Part shown: in pieces, positions 53,132 to 61,408 of the stretch | Numbering within the stretch: the stretch's first letter is position 1 | Layout: each line of letters begins with the position of its first letter | Position numbers and translations under genes: made by a program | Notes under the pieces: model-generated | What the model was told of the DNA's origin: nothing | What the model saw: only the letters and a program-made list of their open reading frames with translations | Databases searched by the model: none | Assembly: GCA_964399195.1 (NCBI GenBank) | Contig: CAYNPY010000003.1 | Coordinates: 19,914-83,913, forward strand | Source: CAINDZ01 sp964399195 | GTDB taxonomy: Bacteria > Krumholzibacteriota > Krumholzibacteriia > LZORAL124-64-63 | Direction of reading: 5' to 3' | DNA length: 64,000 nt

Positions 53132-53382
53132 TCGCCACTTCGCTCGTCGTCTGCGCGCTGCTGGTGTCGGGCCTGGCCGTCGTCCGCATGCTGCGGGGCC
53201 CGACGGCGGCCGACCGCATCGTGGCCCTGGACCTGCTCTTCGCGGGGGCGATCACGCTCTGCGTCGCCGCGTCGTTCGCGACGAAGCGAGCGGTCTTCCT
53301 CGACGTCGCGCTCGGGCTCGCGCTGGTCGGTGTCGTGGCGACGATCGGCTGGGCCTCGCTCATCCGCGGAGGTGCGCGATGA
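53128..53382 (+). CDS. mrpF: Na+/H+ antiporter subunit F (MrpF/MnhF)
   Basis: 84 residues, ATGA overlap with mrpE. Three short helices; the family segment RMLRGPTAADRIVALDLL with the conserved Arg and Asp is present. The downstream gene overlaps by 4 bases. Confidence 0.93.
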   Translation: MIATSLVVCALLVSGLAVVRMLRGPTAADRIVALDLLFAGAITLCVAASFATKRAVFLDVALGLALVGVVATIGWASLIRGGAR

Positions 53383-53681
53383 TGGTCCTGGGCGCCGGCC
53401 TGATCGGCCTCGGTTCGCTGTTCCTCCTGTTCAGCGCCGTCGGGGTGCTGGTGCTGCCGGATGCGCTCTCCCGCCAGCACGCCGCGACCAAGGCCGTGAC
53501 GCTGTCGCTGGCGCTGATCCTGGTCGGCGCGATGTTCGTCGCCGGCGACCCGGCCTGGACGGTCCGCCTGGCGGGCATCCTGGCGCTGCTGCTGGTGACC
53601 CTGCCGGTCGCCTCGCACATGCTGGCTCGCGCCGCCGTGCACGAGCAGGGGGAGAGCCATTCGCAGGATCCGCTGCTGTAA
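53379..53681 (+). CDS. mrpG: Na+/H+ antiporter subunit G (MrpG/MnhG)
   Basis: 100 residues, last gene of the operon. MrpG segments: LFLLFSAVGVLVLPDALSRQHAATKAVTLSLALI, AGILALLLVTLPVASHMLARAAV. Three helices plus a short polar tail. A GC-rich hairpin begins right after the stop. Confidence 0.93.
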   Translation: MMVLGAGLIGLGSLFLLFSAVGVLVLPDALSRQHAATKAVTLSLALILVGAMFVAGDPAWTVRLAGILALLLVTLPVASHMLARAAVHEQGESHSQDPLL

Positions 53682-53707
53682 CGCGGGGCGCGCGCCGTGC
53701 GCCCGCG
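53682..53707 (+). terminator. Probable terminator of the Mrp operon
   Basis: GC-rich hairpin directly after the mrpG stop: CGCGGGGCGC pairs with GCGCCCGCG with one bulge across a short loop. No U-tract. Confidence 0.5.
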
Positions 53708-53797
53708 GGTTGCCGGAACGGCCGATCGTGCGTTGATTCCCCCCTTCATCGTCCGTGGCGAGCGGCCCCGCGCCGCTCCGGAAGGGGAGGAGACCCC

Positions 53798-55336
53798 GTG
53801 GATTCACGACCCGCCGGCGGCAGGACCTCGGCGCTGGACCGCTTCCTGTCCTTCGTGGAGCGCGCCGGCAACCTGCTGCCCCACCCCGCCACGCTGTTCG
53901 CCGGCTTCGCGGCGCTGGTCGTGCTGCTCAGCTGGGTCGTGGCCCGTTTCGACGTGAGCGTCGTGCACCCCGGCACCGGCGCGGTGGTCACGCCCGTCAA
54001 CCTGCTGAGCGTCGAGGGCCTGCACCTGATCCTCACGAAGATGGTGACCAACTTCACGGCCTTCGCCCCGCTGGGCACCGTGCTGGTGGCCCTGCTCGGC
54101 ATCGGGATCGCCGAGGGCAGCGGCCTGATCGGCGCCGCGCTGCGCGCCGTGGTGCTGGCCGCGCCGAGGAAGCTGCTCACCTTCGTGGTGGTCTTCGCCG
54201 GCGTCATCAGCAACACCGCCAGCGAGGTGGGCTACGTGCTGCTGGTGCCGCTGTCCGCGGTGATCTTCCTGGCCGCCGGCCGCCACCCGCTGGCGGGACT
54301 GGCGGCGGCCTTCGCCGGCGTCTCCGGCGGCTACAGCGCCAATGTGCTGCTCGGCACCATCGACCCCCTGCTGGCCGGCCTGAGCCAGGAAGCGGCCCAC
54401 ATCCTGGATCCCGGCTATGCCGTGAACCCTGCCTGCAACTACTACTTCATGTTCGTCAGCACCTTCCTCATCGCCGGCCTCGGCACGTGGGTCACCGAGC
54501 GCATCGTGGCGCCGCGCCTGGGCGCGTACAGGGGCGACGAGAAGCCGGAGGAGATCCGCCCGGCCACGCCGCAGGAGAAGAAGGGCCTGTGGTACGCCGC
54601 TGCTGCCGGGTTGCTGTTCACCGGCTGGATCCTGTGGGGACTGCTGCCGGAGCAGGGCTTCCTGCGCGACCCCAAGACGTTCAGCATCCTGCACTCGCCC
54701 TTCATGAGCGGCATCGTGGCCCTGATCTTCGTCGGGGCGGCCCTCACCGGCCTGGCCTACGGCATCGGCGCCGGCACGTTCAAGAGCGACGGCGACGTGA
54801 TGAAGGGCATGAGCAAGAGCATGGAGACGCTGGGCAGCTACATCGTCCTGGTCTTCTTCGCCGCCCAGTTCGTGGCCTACTTCAACTGGACCAACCTGGG
54901 CCTCATCATGGCCATCAAGGGCGCGGCCGGCCTCAAGGCCCTCGAGCTGGGGCCCATCCCCCTGATGCTCGCCTTCGTGCTGATCAGCGCCGTCATCAAC
55001 CTGGTGATGGGCAGCGCCAGCGCCAAGTGGGCCATCATGGCGCCGGTGTTCGTCCCCATGTTCATGCTGCTGGGCTACAGCCCGGAGTTCACCCAGATGG
55101 CCTACCGCGTGGGGGACAGCGTCACCAACATCATCAGCCCCATGATGAGCTACTTCGCGCTCATCGTGGCCTTCATCGCCCGCTACGACAAGAAGGCGGG
55201 CATCGGCACCGTGATCAGCACGATGTTGCCCTACAGCGTGGCGTTCCTCATCGGCTGGAGCCTTCTGCTGGTCGCCTGGGTGCTGCTGGAACTGCCGATC
55301 GGACCGGGCGCTTCCCTGTTCGTGCCCGTGGAATAG
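53798..55336 (+). CDS. AbgT-family transporter
   Basis: 512 residues from GTG 53798, with GGAAGGGGAGGAG just upstream. About 11-13 helices plus re-entrant hairpins. Family marks: LDRFLSFVERAGNLLPHPATLF at the N-terminus, SNTASEVGYVLLVPL, AAFAGVSGGYSANVLLGTIDPLLAGLSQEAA and, near the C-terminus, GSASAKWAIMAPVFVPMFMLLGYSPEFTQMAYRVGDS. AbgT proteins import p-aminobenzoyl-glutamate or export antimetabolites such as sulfonamides, driven by Na+ or H+. Placement right after the Na+/H+ antiporter may be functional (shared ion gradient) or chance. Confidence 0.92.
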   Translation: MDSRPAGGRTSALDRFLSFVERAGNLLPHPATLFAGFAALVVLLSWVVARFDVSVVHPGTGAVVTPVNLLSVEGLHLILTKMVTNFTAFAPLGTVLVALLGIGIAEGSGLIGAALRAVVLAAPRKLLTFVVVFAGVISNTASEVGYVLLVPLSAVIFLAAGRHPLAGLAAAFAGVSGGYSANVLLGTIDPLLAGLSQEAAHILDPGYAVNPACNYYFMFVSTFLIAGLGTWVTERIVAPRLGAYRGDEKPEEIRPATPQEKKGLWYAAAAGLLFTGWILWGLLPEQGFLRDPKTFSILHSPFMSGIVALIFVGAALTGLAYGIGAGTFKSDGDVMKGMSKSMETLGSYIVLVFFAAQFVAYFNWTNLGLIMAIKGAAGLKALELGPIPLMLAFVLISAVINLVMGSASAKWAIMAPVFVPMFMLLGYSPEFTQMAYRVGDSVTNIISPMMSYFALIVAFIARYDKKAGIGTVISTMLPYSVAFLIGWSLLLVAWVLLELPIGPGASLFVPVE

Positions 55337-55358
55337 GCGGGCGCGCCGCCGCGACCGC

Positions 55359-56081
55359 TCAAGCGACGTCGCCGTCGAAGCGGAGGCGCAGCTCGCCGAA
55401 GCGCTCGTTCACCGTGCGCAGCAGCGCCGCCAGGAAGACCAGCAGGCCGGCCATCTCCAACCCCTCCTCGGCGCTGCAGATCACGGCGTAGACCATGTTC
55501 GCGTGGCCGTGCCGCGCGTCCCACCAGCCGCCGATCGCCTCCAGGCCCAGGATGCCGGCCAGGTAGAGCGCGCCGGCCAGCACGAAGCGCCGCCGCGTCC
55601 AGTCCGGCAGCCGGCGCAGGAATCCGAGGAAGAACAGGCCGACGGCGGCGACCAGCGCCGCGCCCGGGACGATCCAGGCGTAGTACAGCGCGCCCAGATC
55701 CCGCGGGTCGTCCCGCCCCAGCAGCGACCGGACGGGCTCGATGAACCGCTCGTGCACCGAGAAGGCCTCGTCGTAGGCCATGGCGGCCAGGCCCAGGGCC
55801 AGGATCCCCCAGCGCACCGCATCCGCATCCCCCGCCTGCTGCGTCCTGGCCCCGATCGCGGCCACCAGGAGGCAGCAGAGCAACAGCAGCACCACGGTGA
55901 AGGCGGTCGGCAGGTTCCGCTCGCGCCCCACGTCGACCTGCGACAGCGGGCCGTGCAGGTCCAGCCCGAGAGCGTGGACCGCGTACTGCAGCGCCAGGTT
56001 CAGCAGCAGGAGAAAGGCCGCGACGGCGCTCAGGGCGCGCAGGAGGCGCTTCGGCGACAGGCGGATCGGCTCCGTGGACAA
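55359..56081 (-). CDS. Multi-pass membrane protein of unknown function
   Basis: 240 residues with about six hydrophobic helices (for example LSAVAAFLLLLNLALQYAVHAL, AFTVVLLLLCCLLVAAIGA, IVPGAALVAAVGLFFLGFL, EGLEMAGLLVFLAALLRTV). Conserved-looking acidic residues within or beside helices (AYDEAFSVHERF, SAEEGLEMAG) recall proteins annotated only as hypothetical membrane proteins. Convergent with the AbgT gene and 84 bases downstream of the cbb3 accessory gene on the same strand, so it may be read through from that operon. No function inferred. Confidence 0.75.
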   Translation of the reverse strand: MSTEPIRLSPKRLLRALSAVAAFLLLLNLALQYAVHALGLDLHGPLSQVDVGRERNLPTAFTVVLLLLCCLLVAAIGARTQQAGDADAVRWGILALGLAAMAYDEAFSVHERFIEPVRSLLGRDDPRDLGALYYAWIVPGAALVAAVGLFFLGFLRRLPDWTRRRFVLAGALYLAGILGLEAIGGWWDARHGHANMVYAVICSAEEGLEMAGLLVFLAALLRTVNERFGELRLRFDGDVA

Positions 56082-56165
56082 GATCGGGGCTCCTGGTTCG
56101 GGGGAAGAATGCCGTTTGCGATGCGTAAGCGCCCACGCCGGCGACCGAGACCGCGGGGGCGATCC

Positions 56166-56354
56166 TCAGCCGATGGTCGCCGGCTCAGGCGCCGTCACCG
56201 AGCTGCTCGGCGCGCCCTTGCGGACCGCCTTCGGCTTGACGATCTCCGGTTTGTTCACCTCGGCGATGATCACCGTCGCCACGCTGGCGCCGATCAGGGC
56301 GCCCAGGAAGAGCACCACCCAGATCCAGGGCCGGTCGTAAAGCCACTTGCGCAT
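56166..56354 (-). CDS. Small membrane protein at the end of the cbb3 operon
   Basis: 62 residues: one transmembrane helix (WIWVVLFLGALIGASVATVII) and a basic, proline-rich tail (NKPEIVKPKAVRKG). It lies 27 bases after ccoG, where other cbb3 operons have ccoH (FixH, about 150 residues). It could be a reduced CcoH-like assembly factor, but sequence similarity is not evident to me. Confidence 0.6.
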   Translation of the reverse strand: MRKWLYDRPWIWVVLFLGALIGASVATVIIAEVNKPEIVKPKAVRKGAPSSSVTAPEPATIG

Positions 56355-56381
56355 GTCGCGTCCTTCGCGCGTCGCCGCGGG

Positions 56382-57821
56382 TCAGGGCCCGCGGAACCGC
56401 ACCTTGATGTCCTGGGCGATGCCCGAAGCCGAGTCCGTCACCGTGAACGCGAAATCCTGCGCCTCGACATAGCTGGTCATCGGCATGGACACGAACGCCG
56501 TCAGCTGGCTGTCCGCCAGCCGCGGCAGCTCGATCCGCTGCTGCGGGATGATGTACTCCACGCCGGCGCGTCCCGCCAGGGCCCCGGTCGCGGGGGCCAG
56601 CCGGTAGACCCGCGTCTGGTCCGTCTTGTTCTGCAGGTGCAGCGTGTAGAGGTTGCGGATGACCCCGTTCTCGATGGCGAAGGGCAGCCCCTGCGAACGC
56701 ATGACCGTGACCTGGAACGACTCGCGCGAGGTGGCGCGCAGCACGAAGAGCGCGGCCAGCACGGCGATGATGGCCCCGTAGAGGAAGAACCGCGGCCGCA
56801 GCAGGCGCGCCCGGCCGGTCTCGAACCCGCGCGACGAGTCGAACCGCACCAGCCCGCGCGGCTTGCCGATCTTGTCCATGATCTCGTCGCAGGCGTCGAT
56901 GCAGTTCGTGCAGCCGATGCACTCCATCTGCAGGCCGTTGCGGATGTCGATGCCGGTGGGGCAGACGTCCACGCAGCGTCGGCAGTCGATGCAGTCGCCG
57001 CCGGTGTCCACGCCGTGACCGCGCGGTTCTCCCCGCTTCTCGTCGTAGCCGATGATGACCGTGTCGTAGTCCACCAGCGTCGACTGCAGGCGGCCGTAGG
57101 GGCAGATGATCAGGCAGGTCTGCTCGCGGAACCAGCTGTAGTCGAAGTACAGCACGGCCGTCCAGAACAGCGACCACACCAGCGCCGTCGTGTGCCCCTC
57201 GAAGAAGGGGATGATGTTCGCCATCGTGCGCGTCGGGATGAAGTAGCACATGAAGGCGATCGCGAAGTTCCAGCTCAGGAAGAGGAACACCGCGTGCTTG
57301 ACGATCTTGCGCCAAAGGGCGTCGATGCCGCCGTCGCGCGCGCGCTTCATCCGCGCGATGCGGTCGCCCTCCAGGAATCGTTCGATGGGCCGGAACACGC
57401 CTTCCATGAACACCGTCTGCGGGCAGGCGAAACCGCAGAAGACGCGCCCGAACAGAGAGGTGACCACGAACAGCCCGATGCCGGCGCCGATCAGCACGAA
57501 GAAGAACAGGTGGAAGTCCTGGTTCGTGAAGGTGGCGCCCAGCAGGTACGCAGAGCGCTCGGGGATGTCGATCAGCACCGCCGGGTGCCCGCCGACGGTG
57601 ATCCACGGCGCCGCCAGGTAGATGGCGATCAGAACGTAGTAGATGACGTACTTGCGGACGGTCCAGCGCCCGCGCACGTCGGCCACGTGCAGGAAATTGC
57701 GCGAGCCGTCGGCGTTGATCGTGTAGACCGAGTCGAGGTCCGGCTGCCGACGTTTGGAGCGTCGGCCGGCCTGGCGTTCGTCGCCCGCCGCAGGCCCGCC
57801 GGACCCGCTCAGAACTGGCAA
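56382..57821 (-). CDS. ccoG: Cytochrome cbb3 oxidase accessory protein CcoG
   Basis: 479 residues from a TTG at 57821, the only start in reach with a ribosome site (GGAAGG, 6 bases upstream); it overlaps ccoP by 13 bases. Polyferredoxin of the FixG family: membrane helices, FGRVFCGFACPQTVFMEG, the motif QTCLIICPYGRLQSTLVD, two [4Fe-4S] motifs CIDCRRCVDVCPTGIDIRNG and CIGCTNCIDACDEIM, and a C-terminal Ig-like IG_FixG domain. CcoG is reported to act in copper reduction during cbb3 assembly. Full length. Confidence 0.92.
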   Translation of the reverse strand: MPVLSGSGGPAAGDERQAGRRSKRRQPDLDSVYTINADGSRNFLHVADVRGRWTVRKYVIYYVLIAIYLAAPWITVGGHPAVLIDIPERSAYLLGATFTNQDFHLFFFVLIGAGIGLFVVTSLFGRVFCGFACPQTVFMEGVFRPIERFLEGDRIARMKRARDGGIDALWRKIVKHAVFLFLSWNFAIAFMCYFIPTRTMANIIPFFEGHTTALVWSLFWTAVLYFDYSWFREQTCLIICPYGRLQSTLVDYDTVIIGYDEKRGEPRGHGVDTGGDCIDCRRCVDVCPTGIDIRNGLQMECIGCTNCIDACDEIMDKIGKPRGLVRFDSSRGFETGRARLLRPRFFLYGAIIAVLAALFVLRATSRESFQVTVMRSQGLPFAIENGVIRNLYTLHLQNKTDQTRVYRLAPATGALAGRAGVEYIIPQQRIELPRLADSQLTAFVSMPMTSYVEAQDFAFTVTDSASGIAQDIKVRFRGP

Positions 57822-58405
57822 GGCTGGCCTTCCGGCGCCTTGCCGGGCACGTTGGTCCCCTTGAGCGTCAGGGTGTAGGCCACCACCGCCTGCACCCGCG
57901 ACGGACCCAGCTGGTTCTGCCAGGCCGGCATGCCCTTGGCCGGGACGCCGTCGGCCACCGTCTTGAGCATCGCCAGCGGCGCGCAGCCGTGGATCCACAC
58001 GTCGTCCGTCAGGTTGGGGCCGACCATGCCCTGGCCCTTGTCGAGATGGCAGGCGACGCAATGCTTGACGAAGAGCTCGCGCCCCTCGGCGACCTTCGAG
58101 GCGGTCTGGCTCATCATGACCAGGAAGTTGTCGTCCACGCCCTGGGCGGCGGCGCGGGCCAGCTGCTCCTCCTGGGCCTTCTGCATCACGATCGCGTGCT
58201 TCTCCTGCGACAGCGGCTTGAGACCCAGGGTGTGGAACACCAGCCAGTAGCCGAGGGCGAAGACGATGCTCCCCCACATGATCCACATCCACCAGTTCGG
58301 CAGGCGATTGTCGAACTCCTGGATCCCGTCGTACTCGTGGCCCATCACCGTGTCCTGGCGATAGTCGGCCCGGTTGTCGCGGGTGTTGTCGTGGTTCGCG
58401 CTCAT
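57809..58405 (-). CDS. ccoP: cbb3 oxidase subunit CcoP, single-heme form
   Basis: 198 residues. N-terminal cytoplasmic part with HEYDGIQEFDNRLPNWWMWIMWGSIVF, the usual CcoP N-motif and transmembrane helix, then one c-type heme domain with CVACH (Cys116-His120) and the Met ligand region ...GVPAKGMPAWQ. Proteobacterial CcoP has about 300 residues and two heme c domains, so this is a one-heme version. The start ATG overlaps the ccoQ stop (ATGA). It carries electrons to CcoO in the periplasm. Confidence 0.92.
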   Translation of the reverse strand: MSANHDNTRDNRADYRQDTVMGHEYDGIQEFDNRLPNWWMWIMWGSIVFALGYWLVFHTLGLKPLSQEKHAIVMQKAQEEQLARAAAQGVDDNFLVMMSQTASKVAEGRELFVKHCVACHLDKGQGMVGPNLTDDVWIHGCAPLAMLKTVADGVPAKGMPAWQNQLGPSRVQAVVAYTLTLKGTNVPGKAPEGQPCQF

Positions 58406-58626
58406 GACTGGTTGACCCTCCCGGTCCGGACGGCCGCGTCGGCGGTCGGCTCAGCGACGGATTCCTCGGCGGCGAACGGCAGCGACGCCAGTTCGTGCAC
58501 GTGGCGCCGGTCGCGCAGGCCCAGGTAGACGAAGGCCAGCACGCCGACGAAGAAGGTGACGCTCAGCAGCAGTCCCGCCAGCGGCCAGGCCAGCAGCGTG
58601 CTGCGCGAGAAGAACTCCTGGAACAC
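58402..58626 (-). CDS. ccoQ: CcoQ-like small subunit
   Basis: 74 residues, one helix (LAWPLAGLLLSVTFFVGVLAFVYLGL) followed by a short charged tail with RRHVHELASLPF. It occupies the position of CcoQ between ccoNO and ccoP, 9 bases after the ccoNO stop. Named by context; sequence conservation in CcoQ is weak. Confidence 0.75.
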   Translation of the reverse strand: MFQEFFSRSTLLAWPLAGLLLSVTFFVGVLAFVYLGLRDRRHVHELASLPFAAEESVAEPTADAAVRTGRVNQS

Positions 58627-58635
58627 GCGCGCCTC

Positions 58636-61083
58636 CTACCGTCCGCCCGCGGCGCCCGCCGCGGCATCCGCGACGGTTGCCGCCGCCGTCACCGCGGGCG
58701 CCGGAGCCGCCGGCGCCGGCGCGCCCGGCTCCACGGGCTGCGGCCCGCGCCCCAGGCGCTGCAGGTAGGCGATCACGGCCGTCATCTCGCTGTTCGGGGC
58801 CACGGTCACGCTCTTGGCCGCCAGGTCGTCGGCGATCAGCTTCGCCTGGCTGGCGTACCGCTGTTCGGCCAGCGCCAGGTCCTCGTCGGTGTACGGCACG
58901 CCCAGCCGCTGCTGCACGGCCATGCGGTTCTTCACGACGGCCGGGTCCACGGTCTTCGTCTTGAAGTGCCGGTACGCCGGCATGTTCGAGGCCGGCGACG
59001 TCTGCCGCGGGTCCATCAGGTGCAGGTAGTGCCACAGGTTGTCGTACTTGCCGCCCACGCGCGCCAGGTCCAGGCCCGTGCGCTTGCTGCCCCACTGGAA
59101 CGGATGATCGAGCAGCGATTCCTCCAGGCGCGAGTACTCGCCGTAGCGCAGCACCTCGTGGCGGAAGGGGCGGATCATCTGGCTGTGGCAGACGTAGCAG
59201 CCCTCCGCGACGTAGATGTCGCGCCCGGCCAGCTCCAGCGGGCTGTACGGCTTCTGCACCCACTTGGCCTGCTCGGCCAGCGCCGGGTCGGCGGCGGCCT
59301 GCTGCTCGGTGATCTGGAGCGGCACCTTGTTGCTGGCCAGGACCGTGGGGATGATCTCGACCGCGCCGCCGATCAGGATGGCCACCAGCGAGAGCACCGT
59401 GAACACCAGGGCGTTGCGCTCGAGCAGGCCGTACCAGTGGCCCCAGCGCTTCTGCTGCAGGCCGTAGGAGACGATCATCGCCACGGTGACCACGATCAGC
59501 AGCGCCAGCACGACCGGGCTGAGCAGGCTGCCGGCCGCCCCGAACCACACGGCCAGCGCGATCAGGCCGATCATGAACAGCATCGGGGCGCTGGTCAGCA
59601 GCTGCCAGGCGCCTTCCTTGTCGCGCGCGGGGCGCACGGCCGGCACCTGGATCTTGACCGGGACCGGCTTGCCCTGGCGGGCGGTCATCAGCAGGTTCCA
59701 GACCAGCAGCAGCGAGCCGACCAGGAACAGGAGGCCGCCGAGCAGGCGCGTGTGGTACATCGGCAGGCTGTTGGACAGGCCCTCGATGAAGTCGGGGTAC
59801 TTCAGGAAGCCTTCGGCGTCCAGCGCGCGCCAGAACAGGCCCTGGCTGACGCCGCTGACCCACATCGAGACGATGTACATGAGGATGCCGACGGTGCCGA
59901 TCCAGAAGTGCAGCTCGGCCAGCCGGTTGCTGTACAGCTTCGTGCCGTACAGGCGCGGCACCAGCCAGTAGAGGATGGCGAACGTCATGAACGAGTTCCA
60001 GCCCAGCGCGCCGCCGTGCACGTGGCCGATGATCCAGTCCGTGTAGTGGCCCAGGGCGCTGACGCTCTTGATCGACAGCAGCGGGCCCTCGAAGGTGGCC
60101 ATGCCGTAGAAGGTGACCGCGACGACGAAGAACTTGATCACCGGGTCGGTGCGCAGCTTGTCCCAGGCGCCGCGCAAGGTCAGCAGGCCGTTGAGCATGC
60201 CGCCCCACGACGGCGCCCACAGCATGATCGAGAACACCATGCCCAGGGTCTGCGCCCAGTCCGGCAGCGCCGTGTAGAGCAGGTGGTGGGGGCCGGCCCA
60301 GATGTAGAGGAAGATCAGCGACCAGAAGTGCACGACCGACAGGCGGTACGAGTACACCGGGCGCTCGGCGGCCTTCACCATGAAGTAGTACATCAGGCCC
60401 AGCGGCGGCGTGGTCAGGAAGAAGGCCACCGCGTTATGGCCGTACCACCACTGGACCAGCGCGTCCTGCACGCCGGCGAAGATCGGGTAGCTGTGCAGCA
60501 GGCTGGTGGGGATCTGCAGGTTGTTGACGATGTAGAGGACGGCGATGGTGACGATCGTCGAGATGTAGAACCAGATGGCGACGTAGAGGTTCTTCTCGTT
60601 GCGGATCGCCAGCGTCCAGAAGAAGTTCACCCCGAAGACGACCCACACCAGCACGACCAGCAGGTCGATGGGCCAGATGAGCTCGGCGTATTCCTTGCCC
60701 TGCGTCAGGCCCAGGGGATAGGAGATCGCCGCCAGGACGATGACCAGCTGCCAGCCCCAGAAGTGGGCCCAGCTGAGCTTGTCGTTGGCCATGCGGGCCT
60801 TCAGCAGCCGCTGCGTGGAGTAGTAGATGCCCGCGAACATGCCGTTGCCCACGAACGCGAAGATGGCGGCGTTCGTGTGCAGCGGGCGCAGGCGCCCGAA
60901 GCTCAGCCATTCCAGCCCGAAGTTGAGCTGCCAGAAGGAGAGCTGCGCCGCGACGATCACCCCCAGCAGGAACGCGACCAGGCCCCAGACGACCGTGACG
61001 GTCGAGAAGGCCCGCACGATCGCGTCGTCGTAGACGACGGTCTTCATCCGCGTGTTCGTGGCGTCCAGACTCGTGGCGTCCAT
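58636..61083 (-). CDS. ccoNO: cbb3 cytochrome c oxidase, fused CcoN-CcoO subunits
   Basis: 815 residues from ATG 61083 (GGAAGG 8 bases upstream; a GTG at 61092 is possible). Residues about 1-490 are CcoN, a heme-copper oxidase subunit with ligand histidines in RPLHTNAAIFAF, WYGHNAVAFFLTTPPLGLMYYF, IWAGPHHLLYTALPDW and TDWIIGHVHGGALGWNSF. After a linker, residues about 540-790 are CcoO, with the heme c motif CYVCH (Cys629-His633) in GCYVCHSQMIRPFRHE and a C-terminal Ala/Pro tail. The fused CcoNO arrangement is known in Bacteroidota and relatives. Terminal oxidase for low-oxygen respiration. Separated by 121 bases from ccoS. Confidence 0.95.
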   Translation of the reverse strand: MDATSLDATNTRMKTVVYDDAIVRAFSTVTVVWGLVAFLLGVIVAAQLSFWQLNFGLEWLSFGRLRPLHTNAAIFAFVGNGMFAGIYYSTQRLLKARMANDKLSWAHFWGWQLVIVLAAISYPLGLTQGKEYAELIWPIDLLVVLVWVVFGVNFFWTLAIRNEKNLYVAIWFYISTIVTIAVLYIVNNLQIPTSLLHSYPIFAGVQDALVQWWYGHNAVAFFLTTPPLGLMYYFMVKAAERPVYSYRLSVVHFWSLIFLYIWAGPHHLLYTALPDWAQTLGMVFSIMLWAPSWGGMLNGLLTLRGAWDKLRTDPVIKFFVVAVTFYGMATFEGPLLSIKSVSALGHYTDWIIGHVHGGALGWNSFMTFAILYWLVPRLYGTKLYSNRLAELHFWIGTVGILMYIVSMWVSGVSQGLFWRALDAEGFLKYPDFIEGLSNSLPMYHTRLLGGLLFLVGSLLLVWNLLMTARQGKPVPVKIQVPAVRPARDKEGAWQLLTSAPMLFMIGLIALAVWFGAAGSLLSPVVLALLIVVTVAMIVSYGLQQKRWGHWYGLLERNALVFTVLSLVAILIGGAVEIIPTVLASNKVPLQITEQQAAADPALAEQAKWVQKPYSPLELAGRDIYVAEGCYVCHSQMIRPFRHEVLRYGEYSRLEESLLDHPFQWGSKRTGLDLARVGGKYDNLWHYLHLMDPRQTSPASNMPAYRHFKTKTVDPAVVKNRMAVQQRLGVPYTDEDLALAEQRYASQAKLIADDLAAKSVTVAPNSEMTAVIAYLQRLGRGPQPVEPGAPAPAAPAPAVTAAATVADAAAGAAGGR

Positions 61084-61204
61084 AGGGAACACCTTCCTCC
61101 TTCGTCTGCGGCGGCGGGCGGTCGCTGAGGGGCGCAGATTCGCGTCGCGCGCGCCGGTCCGTCAGCGGCCCGGCGCCCGTCGGCCCCCGCGCATTTGAGC
61201 CCAG

Positions 61205-61408
61205 TCAGCCCAATTTGTCATCCCCATTCGCGGGGTCAACTTCTTTCGTCTTCTGGTCCTGTATCGGCGTTTCGTCGTCGGCGAGCGGGAGGATCGACAG
61301 CCGCTCGCCGTGGTCGAAATCGCCCTGGTGCAGGCGATTGAAAAAGAAAATCAATCCCGCCACCACCAGCGCCAGGCTGAAGAACACGAGGATGATGATC
61401 ACTTCCAT
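61205..61408 (-). CDS. ccoS: cbb3 oxidase maturation protein CcoS
   Basis: 67 residues: one N-terminal helix (MEVIIILVFFSLALVVAGLI) followed by FFFNRLHQGDFDHGE, close to the family pattern WavrsGQfDDle. CcoS is required for heme and copper insertion into CcoN. Overlaps the 3' end of the P-type ATPase gene by 10 bases, as in most cco clusters. Confidence 0.88.
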   Translation of the reverse strand: MEVIIILVFFSLALVVAGLIFFFNRLHQGDFDHGERLSILPLADDETPIQDQKTKEVDPANGDDKLG

